This document shows, piece after piece, positions 18,737 to 27,069 of a stretch of 64,000 bases of DNA. A program made the translations under genes and the position numbers. The DNA is taken from the NCBI RefSeq assembly GCF_000717715.1, contig NZ_JOAI01000033.1, positions 33,638 through 97,637 of the forward strand, read 5' to 3'. This stretch comes from Streptomyces sp. NRRL B-24484. Lineage in GTDB: Bacteria > Actinomycetota > Actinomycetes > Streptomycetales > Streptomycetaceae. The notes beneath the pieces were generated by a model that saw nothing but the letters and a program-made list of their open reading frames with translations, was not told the origin of the DNA and made no database searches. How positions within the stretch are numbered: position 1 is the stretch's first letter; each line of letters starts with the position of its first letter.

Positions 18737-18968
18737 GTCGACAGGTCTCCTCACGGCTTGGGCCACGTCGGCGGGGCTCGCCGGCTGGTTGTCACGGCGG
18801 GCGCTCGCGGCTCGCGCTCTCCTCGGGCCCCGGCAGTATCTCATTGTTCTTTGCGCTGTGGACGACCCGCCTAGTAACGTTGTCGGTGGTTGGTGTCGGG
18901 CCCGTGGGCTGTGGCATCATCACTTGCGCACGGAGTGCTTCCGGGGTTCCGGTCGCGGTCCGGGTGGA

Positions 18969-19059
18969 GGAGGCTTCGCCTAGTCCGGTCTATGGCGCCG
19001 CACTGCTAATGCGGTTTGGGCCTTCAAGCCCATCGAGGGTTCAAATCCCTCAGCCTCCG
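18969..19059 (+). tRNA. tRNA-Ser (anticodon GCT)
   Basis: Class II tRNA. The acceptor GGAGGCT pairs with AGCCTCC and the discriminator is G. Anticodon stem CCGCA/TGCGG with loop CTGCTAA gives GCT at 19005-19007. It has a long variable arm and the T loop GGGTTCAAATCCC. CCA is not encoded. Confidence 0.95.
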
Positions 19060-19066
19060 CCTCGTG

Positions 19067-19099
19067 GAGAGCCCCGTCGACACTGTCGACGGGGCTCTC
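19067..19099 (+). terminator. terminator after tRNA-Ser(GCT)
   Basis: A 15-base perfect stem (19067-19081 with 19085-19099), an ACT loop, and then GCTTTT. Confidence 0.85.
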
Positions 19100-19242
19100 G
19101 CTTTTCCCGGCGCACCGCCGAGTGCGTCCCGGGCACACCGCAGAGCACGTCCCGGGCGCGGCCCCCGAGCGCGTCCGGAGGGTGCCCGGGGGTGGCTCCG
19201 GAGGTGCCCGGGGAGGCGCCGCGGGCGCCCGGGATCAATCGA

Positions 19243-19272
19243 TTTCACCCCCGGTCGACGGTCATGTAATGT
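19243..19272 (+). promoter_or_regulatory. candidate promoter of the tRNA-Arg pair
   Basis: TTTCAC (19243-19248), an 18-base spacer and TAATGT (19267-19272), about 40 bases before the first tRNA-Arg and in the only AT-rich patch nearby. Confidence 0.5.
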
Positions 19273-19310
19273 TGTCCCCGCACCGCCCCGGAGGCCAGCC
19301 GCCAGGGCGA

Positions 19311-19386
19311 GCGCTCATAGCTCAACGGATAGAGCACTTGACTACGGATCAAGAGGTTGCAGGTTCGAATCCTGCTGAGCGCACCA
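19311..19386 (+). tRNA. tRNA-Arg (anticodon ACG), copy 1
   Basis: The acceptor GCGCTCA pairs with TGAGCGC and the discriminator is A, with CCA encoded (19384-19386). Anticodon stem CTTGA/TCAAG with loop CTACGGA gives ACG. The A34 of this tRNA is the substrate of TadA, whose gene is at 31407. Confidence 0.95.
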
Positions 19387-19422
19387 CAACCCGCCGCAGC
19401 GGTCCTCCAGGGGATCGCCCAG

Positions 19423-19498
19423 GCGCTCATAGCTCAACGGATAGAGCACTTGACTACGGATCAAGAGGTTGCAGGTTCGAATCCTGCTGAGCGCACCA
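19423..19498 (+). tRNA. tRNA-Arg (anticodon ACG), copy 2
   Basis: Base-for-base copy of the preceding tRNA including CCA, offset by 112 bases. No promoter is evident in the 36-base spacer, so the pair is probably cotranscribed. Confidence 0.95.
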
Positions 19499-19501
19499 CC
19501 C

Positions 19502-19530
19502 GAAGGCCCCGGACATCGTCCGGGGCCTTC
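19502..19530 (+). terminator. terminator after the tRNA-Arg pair
   Basis: GAAGGCCCCGGAC, ATC, GTCCGGGGCCTTC: a 13-base perfect stem, 33 bases from the convergent flavohaemoglobin stop. Confidence 0.82.
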
Positions 19531-19562
19531 GTCGTTGTCGTCGCCGCCCGTTCCGGGGCGGC

Positions 19563-20762
19563 TCAGGCCAGTTCGGTGCGGTTGATCCAGGCGATGTCCC
19601 GCGGCTGCAGGAAGCGCTCCGCCGCGCTGGCCGGACGGCTGCGGTCCAGCGTCCGCGGCACCGGGTCGTGGCGGACGAGCGACGGGTCCGCGCCGAGCGC
19701 GGTCAGCCGGGCGGCGACCGCCGGCGCCAGGTCGGGCGGGCCGCTCAGCAGCACGTCCCGTCCGGCGCAGTCGCCGAGCCGGTCGAGTCCCGCGTGCAGC
19801 AGCGCCACCGCCTCGGCCCGACCGGCCCCGTCCGCGGGGGCGGCGAGCACCACCTCCAGCCGGACGTACCGCTCGACGAGGTCGCGCACCGCGTCCAGGT
19901 CGTAGTGGTCGGCGTCGCACCGGGCGCCGAGCAGGACGGTGGCCGGCCGGGTGCCCTCCCGGGCGAGCGCCTCGACCACCGCCTTGACCTGGGCCCAGCC
20001 GGTGCCCCCGGCCACGGCCAGCAGCGGCCGGCGGGAGACCGGGTCGAGGACCGCGGCGCCGAGCGGCGGCCCGAGGCGCAACTGCTCGCCCGGCCGCACC
20101 GCGTCGACCAGGACGGGCGACAGCAGGCCGTCGGGCACCCGGCGGACGTGCACGTCGAGGGTGCCGTCGGCGCGCGGCGCGCAGCCGATCGAGTACGGGC
20201 GCCAGACCTGCGGCACCCGCGGCGAACAGAGGGTGAGGTACTGGCCGGGGGCGAAGGGGTAGGGGCGGTCGGGCGCCAGGGTGAGCACCGTCACGTCCGG
20301 GGCGGCGGGCCACCGCCGCACCACCTCCGCCTGCCAACAGGCCGGGGTGCCGGCGGGGACGGCCTCGGCGGCGTCGATCATCGCCTGGGAGATCACAGTC
20401 CACGCCTCCGTCCAGGCCTTCTCCTGCTCCTCGCTCCAGGCGGAGCCGGCGAACCGCCGCAGGGCGGCGAGCAGGCTCGCCCCCACGGCCGGGTAGTGCT
20501 CGGGCCCGGCACCGAACTTGCGGTGGTCGCGGCCGAGGGCGGCGAGGTAGCCGGCGAGCCGCTCGGGCTCGTCCAGGCGCTGCACCAGATGGGTGATCGC
20601 GGCGAGCAGCCGGTCGCGCTGCTCCTCCATCCGCTCGGGGAAGAGCGCGCGGACACCCGGGTTGTGGGCGAACAGGTGGGCGTAGAAGTAGGCGGTCAGC
20701 TGGTCGGCGCGGCGTTCGACCACCGCGAGGCCGGCCCGCAGGACCGCGGGGTCGAAGGCCAC
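19563..20762 (-). CDS. flavohaemoglobin-like protein (globin plus ferredoxin-reductase domains)
   Basis: A 399-aa protein. The globin domain (about 1-135) has Tyr B10 in LTAYFYAHLF and a proximal His in GRDHRKFG. The reductase part (150-399) has the flavin motif RPYSIG and the nucleotide motif VAGGTGWAQVKAVVEAL, ending with a pyridine-nucleotide Rossmann fold. The layout matches enzymes that turn NO into nitrate or reduce globin haem. The C-terminal tail is longer than in Hmp. It starts 11 bases after the stop of the adjacent single-domain globin, so the two form one operon. Confidence 0.88.
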   Translation of the reverse strand: MAFDPAVLRAGLAVVERRADQLTAYFYAHLFAHNPGVRALFPERMEEQRDRLLAAITHLVQRLDEPERLAGYLAALGRDHRKFGAGPEHYPAVGASLLAALRRFAGSAWSEEQEKAWTEAWTVISQAMIDAAEAVPAGTPACWQAEVVRRWPAAPDVTVLTLAPDRPYPFAPGQYLTLCSPRVPQVWRPYSIGCAPRADGTLDVHVRRVPDGLLSPVLVDAVRPGEQLRLGPPLGAAVLDPVSRRPLLAVAGGTGWAQVKAVVEALAREGTRPATVLLGARCDADHYDLDAVRDLVERYVRLEVVLAAPADGAGRAEAVALLHAGLDRLGDCAGRDVLLSGPPDLAPAVAARLTALGADPSLVRHDPVPRTLDRSRPASAAERFLQPRDIAWINRTELA

Positions 20763-20772
20763 CTGCGCGTCC

Positions 20773-21201
20773 TCACCCGTCCGCCCCGGCCGGGCCGGCG
20801 GCCACCAGCGCCCGTCCCATGGTGTCCGCGACCACGCCGTAGACCGCCGCCCAGGCCGCCTCCGCCTGCGGCGACCAGGCGTCGCCGGCGAAGTGCCGCA
20901 GGGTGGCGAGCAGGCTGACGCCCACCGCCGGGAAGTGCTCCGGCAGGGCGCCGTAGCCGGCGTGCCGCCGGCCGAGGTCGGTGAGGATGCCGACCAGGGT
21001 GTCGGTGTCCTCCAGGTGCTCGACCAGCGCGCCGAGCGCGGCGAACAGTCGGTCCTGCTGGTCGTCCAGGTGTTCGGCGAACAGCGGCCGGACGGCCGGG
21101 TGGTGTTCGAAGAGGTGTTGGTAGAACCAGGCCGTCACCTCGGTGCCGTGGGGCTCGACGGCGGCGAAACTGCTCTTCACGAGTATGGGGTCGATGCTCA
21201 C
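20773..21201 (-). CDS. single-domain globin
   Basis: A 142-aa globin of the flavohaemoglobin-globin type. TAWFYQHLFEHHPAVRPLF holds helix B with Tyr B10, GRRHAGYGALPEHFPAVG holds the proximal His, and the final helix contains EAAWAAVYGVVADTMG. It is the first gene of an operon with the flavohaemoglobin and closely resembles that protein's globin half, which suggests duplication. It may deliver or sense O2 or NO. The GTG at 21201 was chosen because the alignment to the partner globin begins there. The longer frame to 21342 adds an Arg/Pro-rich tail with no support. Confidence 0.82.
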   Translation of the reverse strand: MSIDPILVKSSFAAVEPHGTEVTAWFYQHLFEHHPAVRPLFAEHLDDQQDRLFAALGALVEHLEDTDTLVGILTDLGRRHAGYGALPEHFPAVGVSLLATLRHFAGDAWSPQAEAAWAAVYGVVADTMGRALVAAGPAGADG

Positions 21202-21216
21202 GTGGGCCGACTCTAC

Positions 21217-21229
21217 TGACGGTCCGTCA
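21217..21229. promoter_or_regulatory. 13-bp palindrome before the globin operon
   Basis: TGACGGTCCGTCA, a perfect palindrome about a central T, 16 bases upstream of the globin start and also upstream of the divergent adhesin-like gene. This is a good operator position. The regulator is unknown, and the site does not match the NsrR or Rex sites I know. Confidence 0.5.
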
Positions 21230-21463
21230 TGTCGAACAGGGTGCCTCGGGACGTGATCGGAGAGCCCCGGGCGGCCGGATCGCGATCCGGCCGGAAACCG
21301 CCGGTGCGGCGGCCGCGGGGAGCGGCGACCAATCGGGTGCACCTCGGGACGCGTGCACGGGTGTCGGAACGTGACGGCCCGTCGGCCGTGCTTCGCTCTT
21401 GTCGGATGTTATGGCCGCGTCATCTCCGGCTGCGGCCCGGCCACGGCAGCGAAGGAGCGCCGG

Positions 21464-24076
21464 ATGAACCGACGGTTCCGCCCGACGTCCCCCGCCCGCC
21501 GGGTCCTGGCGGCCGCGGCGGCCGCCGGACTTCTGCTGCCCGCCGTGCTCACCGGCCCGGCCGGGGCCCAGCAGAGCCCCGCCGCCTGGAACCAGGACCG
21601 CACCGCCGTGCTGCCCTCCGGCCTCACCGTCCGGCTGGACTTCTCCCCGCTGCCCGGGATCACCGCCACCGCGGCCCCCGGCACGCTCGCCGGCCCGGCC
21701 GGGAGCAGCACGGTGTACGCGGACGGGATGCGCCCCGGCGATCCGGCCGAGACCGTCGACATCGGCGCCGACCGCGCCGCCGCGGACGGCTCCTGGCGCA
21801 CCCTCGGCACGCTGCGGCTCGCCTTCTCCCGTCCGGTGCGCAACCCCCGGCTGCACGTCGGCGGGCTCGCCGCACGCGCCGCCGCGGCCACCGGCACCAC
21901 CGCGACCGCCGTCCGGCTCACCGCCACCGGCGGCACCCCGAGCACCCCGACCCTGACCGGGCGCACCCCCTGGACGGGCTGGACGGCGGCGGGCGGCGAA
22001 CTCGCCCCGCCCGCCGACACCCCGGCCGACACCGCGGGCGACGGCACCGGCACCGGCACCCTCGAACTGACCGGCACCGTCGGCACCGTCACGCTCCGGC
22101 TGGAGCAGCGGACCACCGCCCGGGACGGCTCGACCACCCCGCCGCCCGCCCTGCGCACCTCCTGGACGGTCACCCTCGACGAGTCGCTCGGCACCGCCCC
22201 CCAGGGGTACGGCAACGCCTCGCACCTGCTCTCCGACCTCTACCTCGGCCGGGACGCCACCGACGACCGGCACCGCGAGCGGTCCGCCGCCGCGACCGCC
22301 GTCCGGCCGCTGGTGGCCGGCCCGGGCGGCACGGCGGCGGCCGGTGCGACCTCGGGGGACGCCGCACCGGGGGCGGGGCTGCCGGGAGCCGTGGCGTCGG
22401 GCGACACCGAGCAGCCGGCGGCGCCCACCCGCCCCCTGGTGGAACTCGTCCCCTCGCTCCCGCGCAGCCTCTGGGCCAGCCCCGTTGCACCGCGCACCGG
22501 CCCCGGCCGCGGCGAGTACCCGGGCGCCGACCCGACCCTCGCCTTCCCGGCCGAGGCCGCGACCGGCGACTACTACCGGGTCGACGTGCCCGTCGCCCCC
22601 GGCTCCGGCCCGGCGGTGCTCGCGGGCTGGGTCGACTTCGACCGCAACGGCCGCTTCGACCCGCTGGAGCGGGTGCAGACCGAGGTCCCGCAGGGCGCCA
22701 CCACCGCCCGGCTGGAGTGGGCGGTCACCGGCAAGGTGGTGGCCGGCGAGACCTGGGCCCGGCTGCGGCTCGCCCGGGACGCCTCACAGCTCGTCACCCC
22801 GGGCGGCTTCGCCGACTCCGGCCAGGTCCTCGACCAGCGCATCCGGCTCGCCGCAGGGTCGGCCCGTCCGGAGGTCTCCGCGCCGGTCGACGGCACCGTG
22901 ACCGCCGAGGTCCGGCCGCAGGTCGCCGGGGCGGCACCCGCCGGCGCGAGCGTGGTCGTGGCCGACGGCGACCGCACCCTCTGTACGGCCGCGGCCGCCC
23001 AGGACGGCGCATGGACCTGCCGCCCCGGCGAGGCACTGGCCGACGGCGAGCACGCCCTGACCGCGGTGGCGACCGCCCGCAGCGGCGCGGCACTGCGCAG
23101 CGAGCCCGTCCGACTGACCGTCAAGACCGCTCCGCCGGCGGCGCCCGCGCTCACCCTGCCCGAGTACACCAACGATCCAGGTCTGCTCGTCACCGGCACC
23201 GGCGAACCGGGCAGCACCGTCTCGGTGACCGAGGCGGGCGGGACCCCGCGCGCCGCCGGCGAGCTCTGCAGCACCGGCATCGGACCGGACGGCGCCTGGT
23301 CCTGCCTGCCGGTGGAGAGCTTCGACGACGGCGTCCACCGGCTGACCGCCACCGCGGCGGACGCGGCCGGGAACACCGCCCGCGGCACCGAGACCGCGCT
23401 CACCGTGGACACGGCCGCGCCCGCCCGCCCCGTCCTGGAGACGCCGAAGGCCGGGGCTGCTGTCGACGCCCGCCCCCGGCTCGCCGGACGGGCGGAGGCC
23501 GCGGCCACCGTCACCGTTGCCGCCGGCCCGAAGACGGGCGGCGGCGAGCGGACCGCCCTGTGCAGCGGCGTCGCAGGGGCCGACGGCGTCTGGTCCTGCA
23601 CCGCCGAACGCCCGGCGCCGGCCGGCGAACGGGTGCTGGTCGCCACCGCCACCGACCGGGCCGGGAACAGCACCGCGGGCGAGCCGGTGGCGGTGCAGGT
23701 CGCGGCGGAGACCTCGCCGTCCGCGGCGGCGGTGTCGCCGCAGCCGGGGAGCTCCGCGGCCGCTTCGCCGCCCGTCGCCGCGGAGCCGACGGGTCCTTCG
23801 CCGTCCGCCGCCGGCCCGGCAGCCGGTGATCCGCCTTCGGCCGACCCCGGGGCGCCCTCCGCCGGGGACGGTCCGGAGCCGTCCGGGCGGGTGCGTGCGG
23901 TGCCTCCGCAGGCCGGCCACCCCGCGGCCCGGCGGTCGGCGTTCGCCGACGGCCGGGCCCTCGGGGCCCACGGCAGCCTGCTCCCCGGCCTCGCCGGCGT
24001 GGCGTGCCTGGCGGCCGCCGGGCTGCTGCTGCGGCGGGTGTTCGCCCGTGGACCGGGCAGCCGCCGCAGGTACTGA
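21464..24076 (+). CDS. secreted adhesin-like protein with CshA/GEVED-type and Ig-like repeats
   Basis: An 870-aa surface protein. The signal peptide (VLAAAAAAGLLLPAVLTGP) precedes a CshA-fibril-like region (WNQDRTAVLPSGLTVRLDF). About residues 340-465 form a GEVED-type domain (YYRVDVPVAP ... GWVDFDRNGRFDPLERVQ). Three bacterial Ig-like repeats of about 95 aa follow, each ending in a WTCRPGE / WSCLPVE / WSCTAER segment with Cys pairs. A Ser/Ala/Pro linker and a C-terminal helix (LLPGLAGVACLAAAGLLLRR) anchor it. There is no LPXTG motif. It is probably a cell-envelope adhesin. The ATG follows GAAGGAG. No partner gene is adjacent. Confidence 0.75.
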   Translation: MNRRFRPTSPARRVLAAAAAAGLLLPAVLTGPAGAQQSPAAWNQDRTAVLPSGLTVRLDFSPLPGITATAAPGTLAGPAGSSTVYADGMRPGDPAETVDIGADRAAADGSWRTLGTLRLAFSRPVRNPRLHVGGLAARAAAATGTTATAVRLTATGGTPSTPTLTGRTPWTGWTAAGGELAPPADTPADTAGDGTGTGTLELTGTVGTVTLRLEQRTTARDGSTTPPPALRTSWTVTLDESLGTAPQGYGNASHLLSDLYLGRDATDDRHRERSAAATAVRPLVAGPGGTAAAGATSGDAAPGAGLPGAVASGDTEQPAAPTRPLVELVPSLPRSLWASPVAPRTGPGRGEYPGADPTLAFPAEAATGDYYRVDVPVAPGSGPAVLAGWVDFDRNGRFDPLERVQTEVPQGATTARLEWAVTGKVVAGETWARLRLARDASQLVTPGGFADSGQVLDQRIRLAAGSARPEVSAPVDGTVTAEVRPQVAGAAPAGASVVVADGDRTLCTAAAAQDGAWTCRPGEALADGEHALTAVATARSGAALRSEPVRLTVKTAPPAAPALTLPEYTNDPGLLVTGTGEPGSTVSVTEAGGTPRAAGELCSTGIGPDGAWSCLPVESFDDGVHRLTATAADAAGNTARGTETALTVDTAAPARPVLETPKAGAAVDARPRLAGRAEAAATVTVAAGPKTGGGERTALCSGVAGADGVWSCTAERPAPAGERVLVATATDRAGNSTAGEPVAVQVAAETSPSAAAVSPQPGSSAAASPPVAAEPTGPSPSAAGPAAGDPPSADPGAPSAGDGPEPSGRVRAVPPQAGHPAARRSAFADGRALGAHGSLLPGLAGVACLAAAGLLLRRVFARGPGSRRRY

Positions 24077-24251
24077 TGCATCGTCAGTTCGTTTCGGCTG
24101 CAACGGAATCGGTGTCGATCGGCGACACGCCCGATGCGTCCCGAATGTCGCATTTGATGACTTGTCGACCTAGCCTGAAATCCGGTGCAGGCCGCCCCCG
24201 TCCGATCCGGCAGCCGCCCCGCCTTGCCGCACCCGAACCCGAGGACCGTGC

Positions 24252-25508
24252 ATGGATGTCACCCGCGACTCATCGCCACGACCCGCCCCCCGGCCCGCCG
24301 GGCTGCCCGACCCCGCGGCGGGCGGCCCCGGAACGGCCGGCGCGGCCGGATCCACCGCCGCGACCGGCAAGGCCCAGCCCGTCCGCGCCGAAAGCGGCGG
24401 CCTGACGGCCCCGGGCCCCGGCAGGGCCGCCCGGACCGCGGCGCCGGACGACACCCCCACCCGGCAGCTGACACCCGTCCGCCCCGACCCGGACACCGAG
24501 ACCCCCGCGACCCGCCGGCCGCCCCGCGTCGACCAGGCACTGCGCGAGCGGCACGCCTCCGCACTGCCCGGCTGGCTGGCGCTGCTCGTCCTGCTGCTGG
24601 GCGCCGCCGGCCTGCTGGTGATCCTCGTCCGGGCCGGGGTGCTGCCCGAGTTCGAGGCGCTGCCGGACATCCGGACCGGGGCGGTACGGCGCGGCGGGCC
24701 CTCCGGGCTGACGGGCCCGGAGATCGTCGCCGTCGCTGCCGTCGGCCTGCTGCTGGTGGTCGTGCTGGCCGGGCTGCTCTCCAACCCCGGCGGCGAGGCC
24801 CGGGTGCTCACCCGCTGGGGCCGCTACCGCGGCACCGTCCGCCGGGCCGGCCTGCTGTGGGTCAACCCGCTGGTCCGCCGCCGCCGCGTCGACGTACGGC
24901 TGCGCCACTGGCGGAGCGACCCGGTGACGGTCACCGACCGCACCGGCACCCCGATCGTCGTCCGGCTGCTGGTGGTCTGGCGGGTCCGGGACACCGCCCG
25001 TGCGGTGCTGTCGGTGGCCGAGCACGAGGCGTACCTGCGCGAGCAGATCCACGCCGTGCTCAGCCGCACCGCCAGCCGGCTGCCCTGCGACTCCAACGCG
25101 GGCCCCGGCCCGGCGCTCCGGGACGGCCAGTGGTTCGCCGACGAGCTCAGCCGTGCCCTCGCCGCCGAGGCCCACCCGGCCGGCCTGGAGGTCTACTCGG
25201 TCCAGCCGATCGCCCTCGACTACGCACCCGAGGTCGCCGAGTCGATGCGCCGCCGCCGCCTCGCCGACCTGGACGCGGGCCTGCGCACCGTCCTCGTCGA
25301 CGACGCCGTCGAGGCGGCCGCGCTCGCCGTCCGCCGCCTCGAACGCGCCACCGCCCACCAGCTCGACGAGACCGCCCGCAGCGCGCTGATGGAACAACTG
25401 CTGGTGGCCTTCGTCGCCCCGGCCGGGTTCAGCGCCCCGGTGCCCGCGCCGGCAGTCCGGCCGCACCGCAAGGAGTCCGCCGGACGCAAGGAGGGCCGCC
25501 CGGCGTGA
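24252..25508 (+). CDS. SPFH/band-7 (prohibitin-like) membrane protein
   Basis: A 418-aa protein. A disordered 100-residue N terminus precedes two transmembrane helices (LPGWLALLVLLLGAAGLLV and IVAVAAVGLLLVVVLAGLL). The SPFH domain begins VLTRWGRYRGTVRRAGLLWV and contains VDVRLRHWRSDPVTVTDRTG, ending with a long charged helix (ADLDAGLRTVLVDDAVEAAA). SPFH proteins build membrane microdomains and scaffold other proteins. No NfeD or protease partner is adjacent. The ATG at 24252 follows GAGGA by six bases. The AT-richer region 24080-24251 upstream presumably carries the promoter. Confidence 0.85.
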   Translation: MDVTRDSSPRPAPRPAGLPDPAAGGPGTAGAAGSTAATGKAQPVRAESGGLTAPGPGRAARTAAPDDTPTRQLTPVRPDPDTETPATRRPPRVDQALRERHASALPGWLALLVLLLGAAGLLVILVRAGVLPEFEALPDIRTGAVRRGGPSGLTGPEIVAVAAVGLLLVVVLAGLLSNPGGEARVLTRWGRYRGTVRRAGLLWVNPLVRRRRVDVRLRHWRSDPVTVTDRTGTPIVVRLLVVWRVRDTARAVLSVAEHEAYLREQIHAVLSRTASRLPCDSNAGPGPALRDGQWFADELSRALAAEAHPAGLEVYSVQPIALDYAPEVAESMRRRRLADLDAGLRTVLVDDAVEAAALAVRRLERATAHQLDETARSALMEQLLVAFVAPAGFSAPVPAPAVRPHRKESAGRKEGRPA

Positions 25509-25635
25509 CCGTCCTCGCCCGGAGCGCCCGCCGCGTCCGTCCACAGCCTGTGGACGGACGCGGCGGGCCGACGGCGCAGGTGGACCTCGCGCGGCACCGC
25601 CGCTGGGGCGCGCCCGTCCCGCCCGGGCCCCGGCC

Positions 25636-26601
25636 TCAGGCGGAGGCCGCGTCCAGCAGGGCGATCTCCTCCTCCGCCAGCCGCAGGTCGATCGCGGCCA
25701 GCAGCGGCGGCAACTGTTCGACGGTGCGGGCCGAGGCGATCGGCGAGGCCACCGTCGGCCGCGCGGCCAGCCAGGCCAGGGCGACCGTGGCGGGCTCCAC
25801 CCCGCGGGCACCGGCCACCTTGTCCAACGCCTCCAGCACCAGCGGCCCCCGCGGCTCCGCCAGGTACCTGGCCGCCCCCTGGGCGCGGGCGCTCGGCACC
25901 TCACCGCCGCCCGGCCGATACTTGCCGGTCAGGAAGCCCGAGGCCAGCGCGTAGTACGGGACGGCGGACAGCCCGTTCGCCGCCGCCACCCCGGCCGGGC
26001 GGCCCTCGTAGGTGCCGCGGGAGACCAGGTTGTAGTGCGGCTGCACCGCGACGTACCGGGCCAGGCCCTCGCGGTCGGAGAAGGCCAGCGACTCGGCGAG
26101 CCGCTCCGCGCCGATGTTGGAGGCGGCGATCGCGCGGACCTTGCCCTCCCGCACCAGCTCGTCCAGGGCCGTGAGGATCTCCTCCACCGGCGTCGCCGGG
26201 TCGTCCCGGTGGGTGTAGAAGAGGTCGATCCGCTCGACGCCCAGCCGGACGAGCGACTCCTCCGCGCCCCGCTTGACGTTCGCCGCCCGCAGGCCCGGCG
26301 CGTCCGGGTGCATGCCGACCTTGGTGGCGACCACGATCGCTTCGCGGTTGCCGCGGCTGCGCAGCCAGTTGCCGATCACCGTCTCGGACTCGCCGCCGGT
26401 GTTGCCGGGCACCCAGGACGCGTACATGTCCGCGGTGTCGACGAAGTTGCCGCCGGCCTCCGCGTAGGCGTCGAGGACGGCGAAGGACTGGGCCTCGTCC
26501 GCCGTCCAGCCGAAGACGTTGCCGCCGAGGCAGAGCGGCGAGACGGCCAGGTCGGAGGCGCCGAGGGTCACCCGGCGGGCGTCGTTGCGGTAGTCGGTCA
26601 T
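25636..26601 (-). CDS. aldo/keto reductase
   Basis: A 321-aa NADPH-dependent TIM-barrel oxidoreductase of the YajO/Tas-like AKR group. Visible features are NFVDTADMYASWVPG with the catalytic Asp and Tyr, VATKVGMHPD, ERIDLFYTHRDDP with the conserved His, and the cofactor segment VASPIASARTVEQL. The substrate is unknown. The ATG at 26601 (MTDYRNDARRV) fits homologue starts. The frame extends to 26778 but lacks support, and no ribosome site is visible. It faces away from the small membrane-protein gene at 26768. Confidence 0.88.
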   Translation of the reverse strand: MTDYRNDARRVTLGASDLAVSPLCLGGNVFGWTADEAQSFAVLDAYAEAGGNFVDTADMYASWVPGNTGGESETVIGNWLRSRGNREAIVVATKVGMHPDAPGLRAANVKRGAEESLVRLGVERIDLFYTHRDDPATPVEEILTALDELVREGKVRAIAASNIGAERLAESLAFSDREGLARYVAVQPHYNLVSRGTYEGRPAGVAAANGLSAVPYYALASGFLTGKYRPGGGEVPSARAQGAARYLAEPRGPLVLEALDKVAGARGVEPATVALAWLAARPTVASPIASARTVEQLPPLLAAIDLRLAEEEIALLDAASA

Positions 26602-26767
26602 GCCGTGGGTCAACCCGATCCGCGGGCCGGCTGTTCCGGGGCCGGCCCGGAGTTCACGGTCCCGTCGCACGGGCGTTGCACGTGCAGGTGGGGGAAGCGT
26701 GTGGAGATCACCCCGGCGAGGGGTCCGGGGTGTTCCGCGGGCAGCCGCGTTGGCTAGAGTCCTCGCC

Positions 26768-26965
26768 ATGGCTGACAACGACTACGACCCCGCCGGCAGC
26801 ACCCAGATGTTCCGGGCGTTCGTCGACGAGACCCCGGCCCCGCAGGCGCCCGGCTCCGTCAACACCTACGGCAGCAGCAGCTCCGGCCGGGGCGGTGTGA
26901 TCGCCGCCGTGGTGGTGATCGCCCTCCTCGTCGTCGGCGGCGTGGTCTGGCTCGCCGTCAAGTAA
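26768..26965 (+). CDS. small single-span membrane protein, conserved hypothetical
   Basis: 65 aa. The hydrophilic Asp/Ser/Pro-rich N terminus (MADNDYDPAGSTQMFRAF) is followed by a Gly/Ser spacer and a C-terminal helix VIAAVVVIALLVVGGVVWL. TAGAGT-like -10 bases (TAGAGT 26755-26760) lie only eight bases before the ATG, so the mRNA may be nearly leaderless. Its function is unknown. Similar small proteins are recalled in streptomycetes. Confidence 0.72.
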   Translation: MADNDYDPAGSTQMFRAFVDETPAPQAPGSVNTYGSSSSGRGGVIAAVVVIALLVVGGVVWLAVK

Positions 26966-27069
26966 GGGCTCCGAGCGGGCGGCCCGGAGCGCGGGCCCGG
27001 GGGTGCGGCGCGGTCCCTAGACTGATCGGGCCCGCGCCCGCCGTCCCCCGCGCACCCAGGAGGCCTCCC

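Noticed and set aside
15710..18874. 1054-codon plus-strand open frame opposite the PAS protein
   Set aside because: The minus-strand frame carries clear PAS and receiver motifs. The plus frame is compositional noise.
19311..19498. Tandem tRNA-Arg as attachment site repeats
   Set aside because: Both copies are complete with CCA and a shared terminator, and no foreign DNA lies between them.
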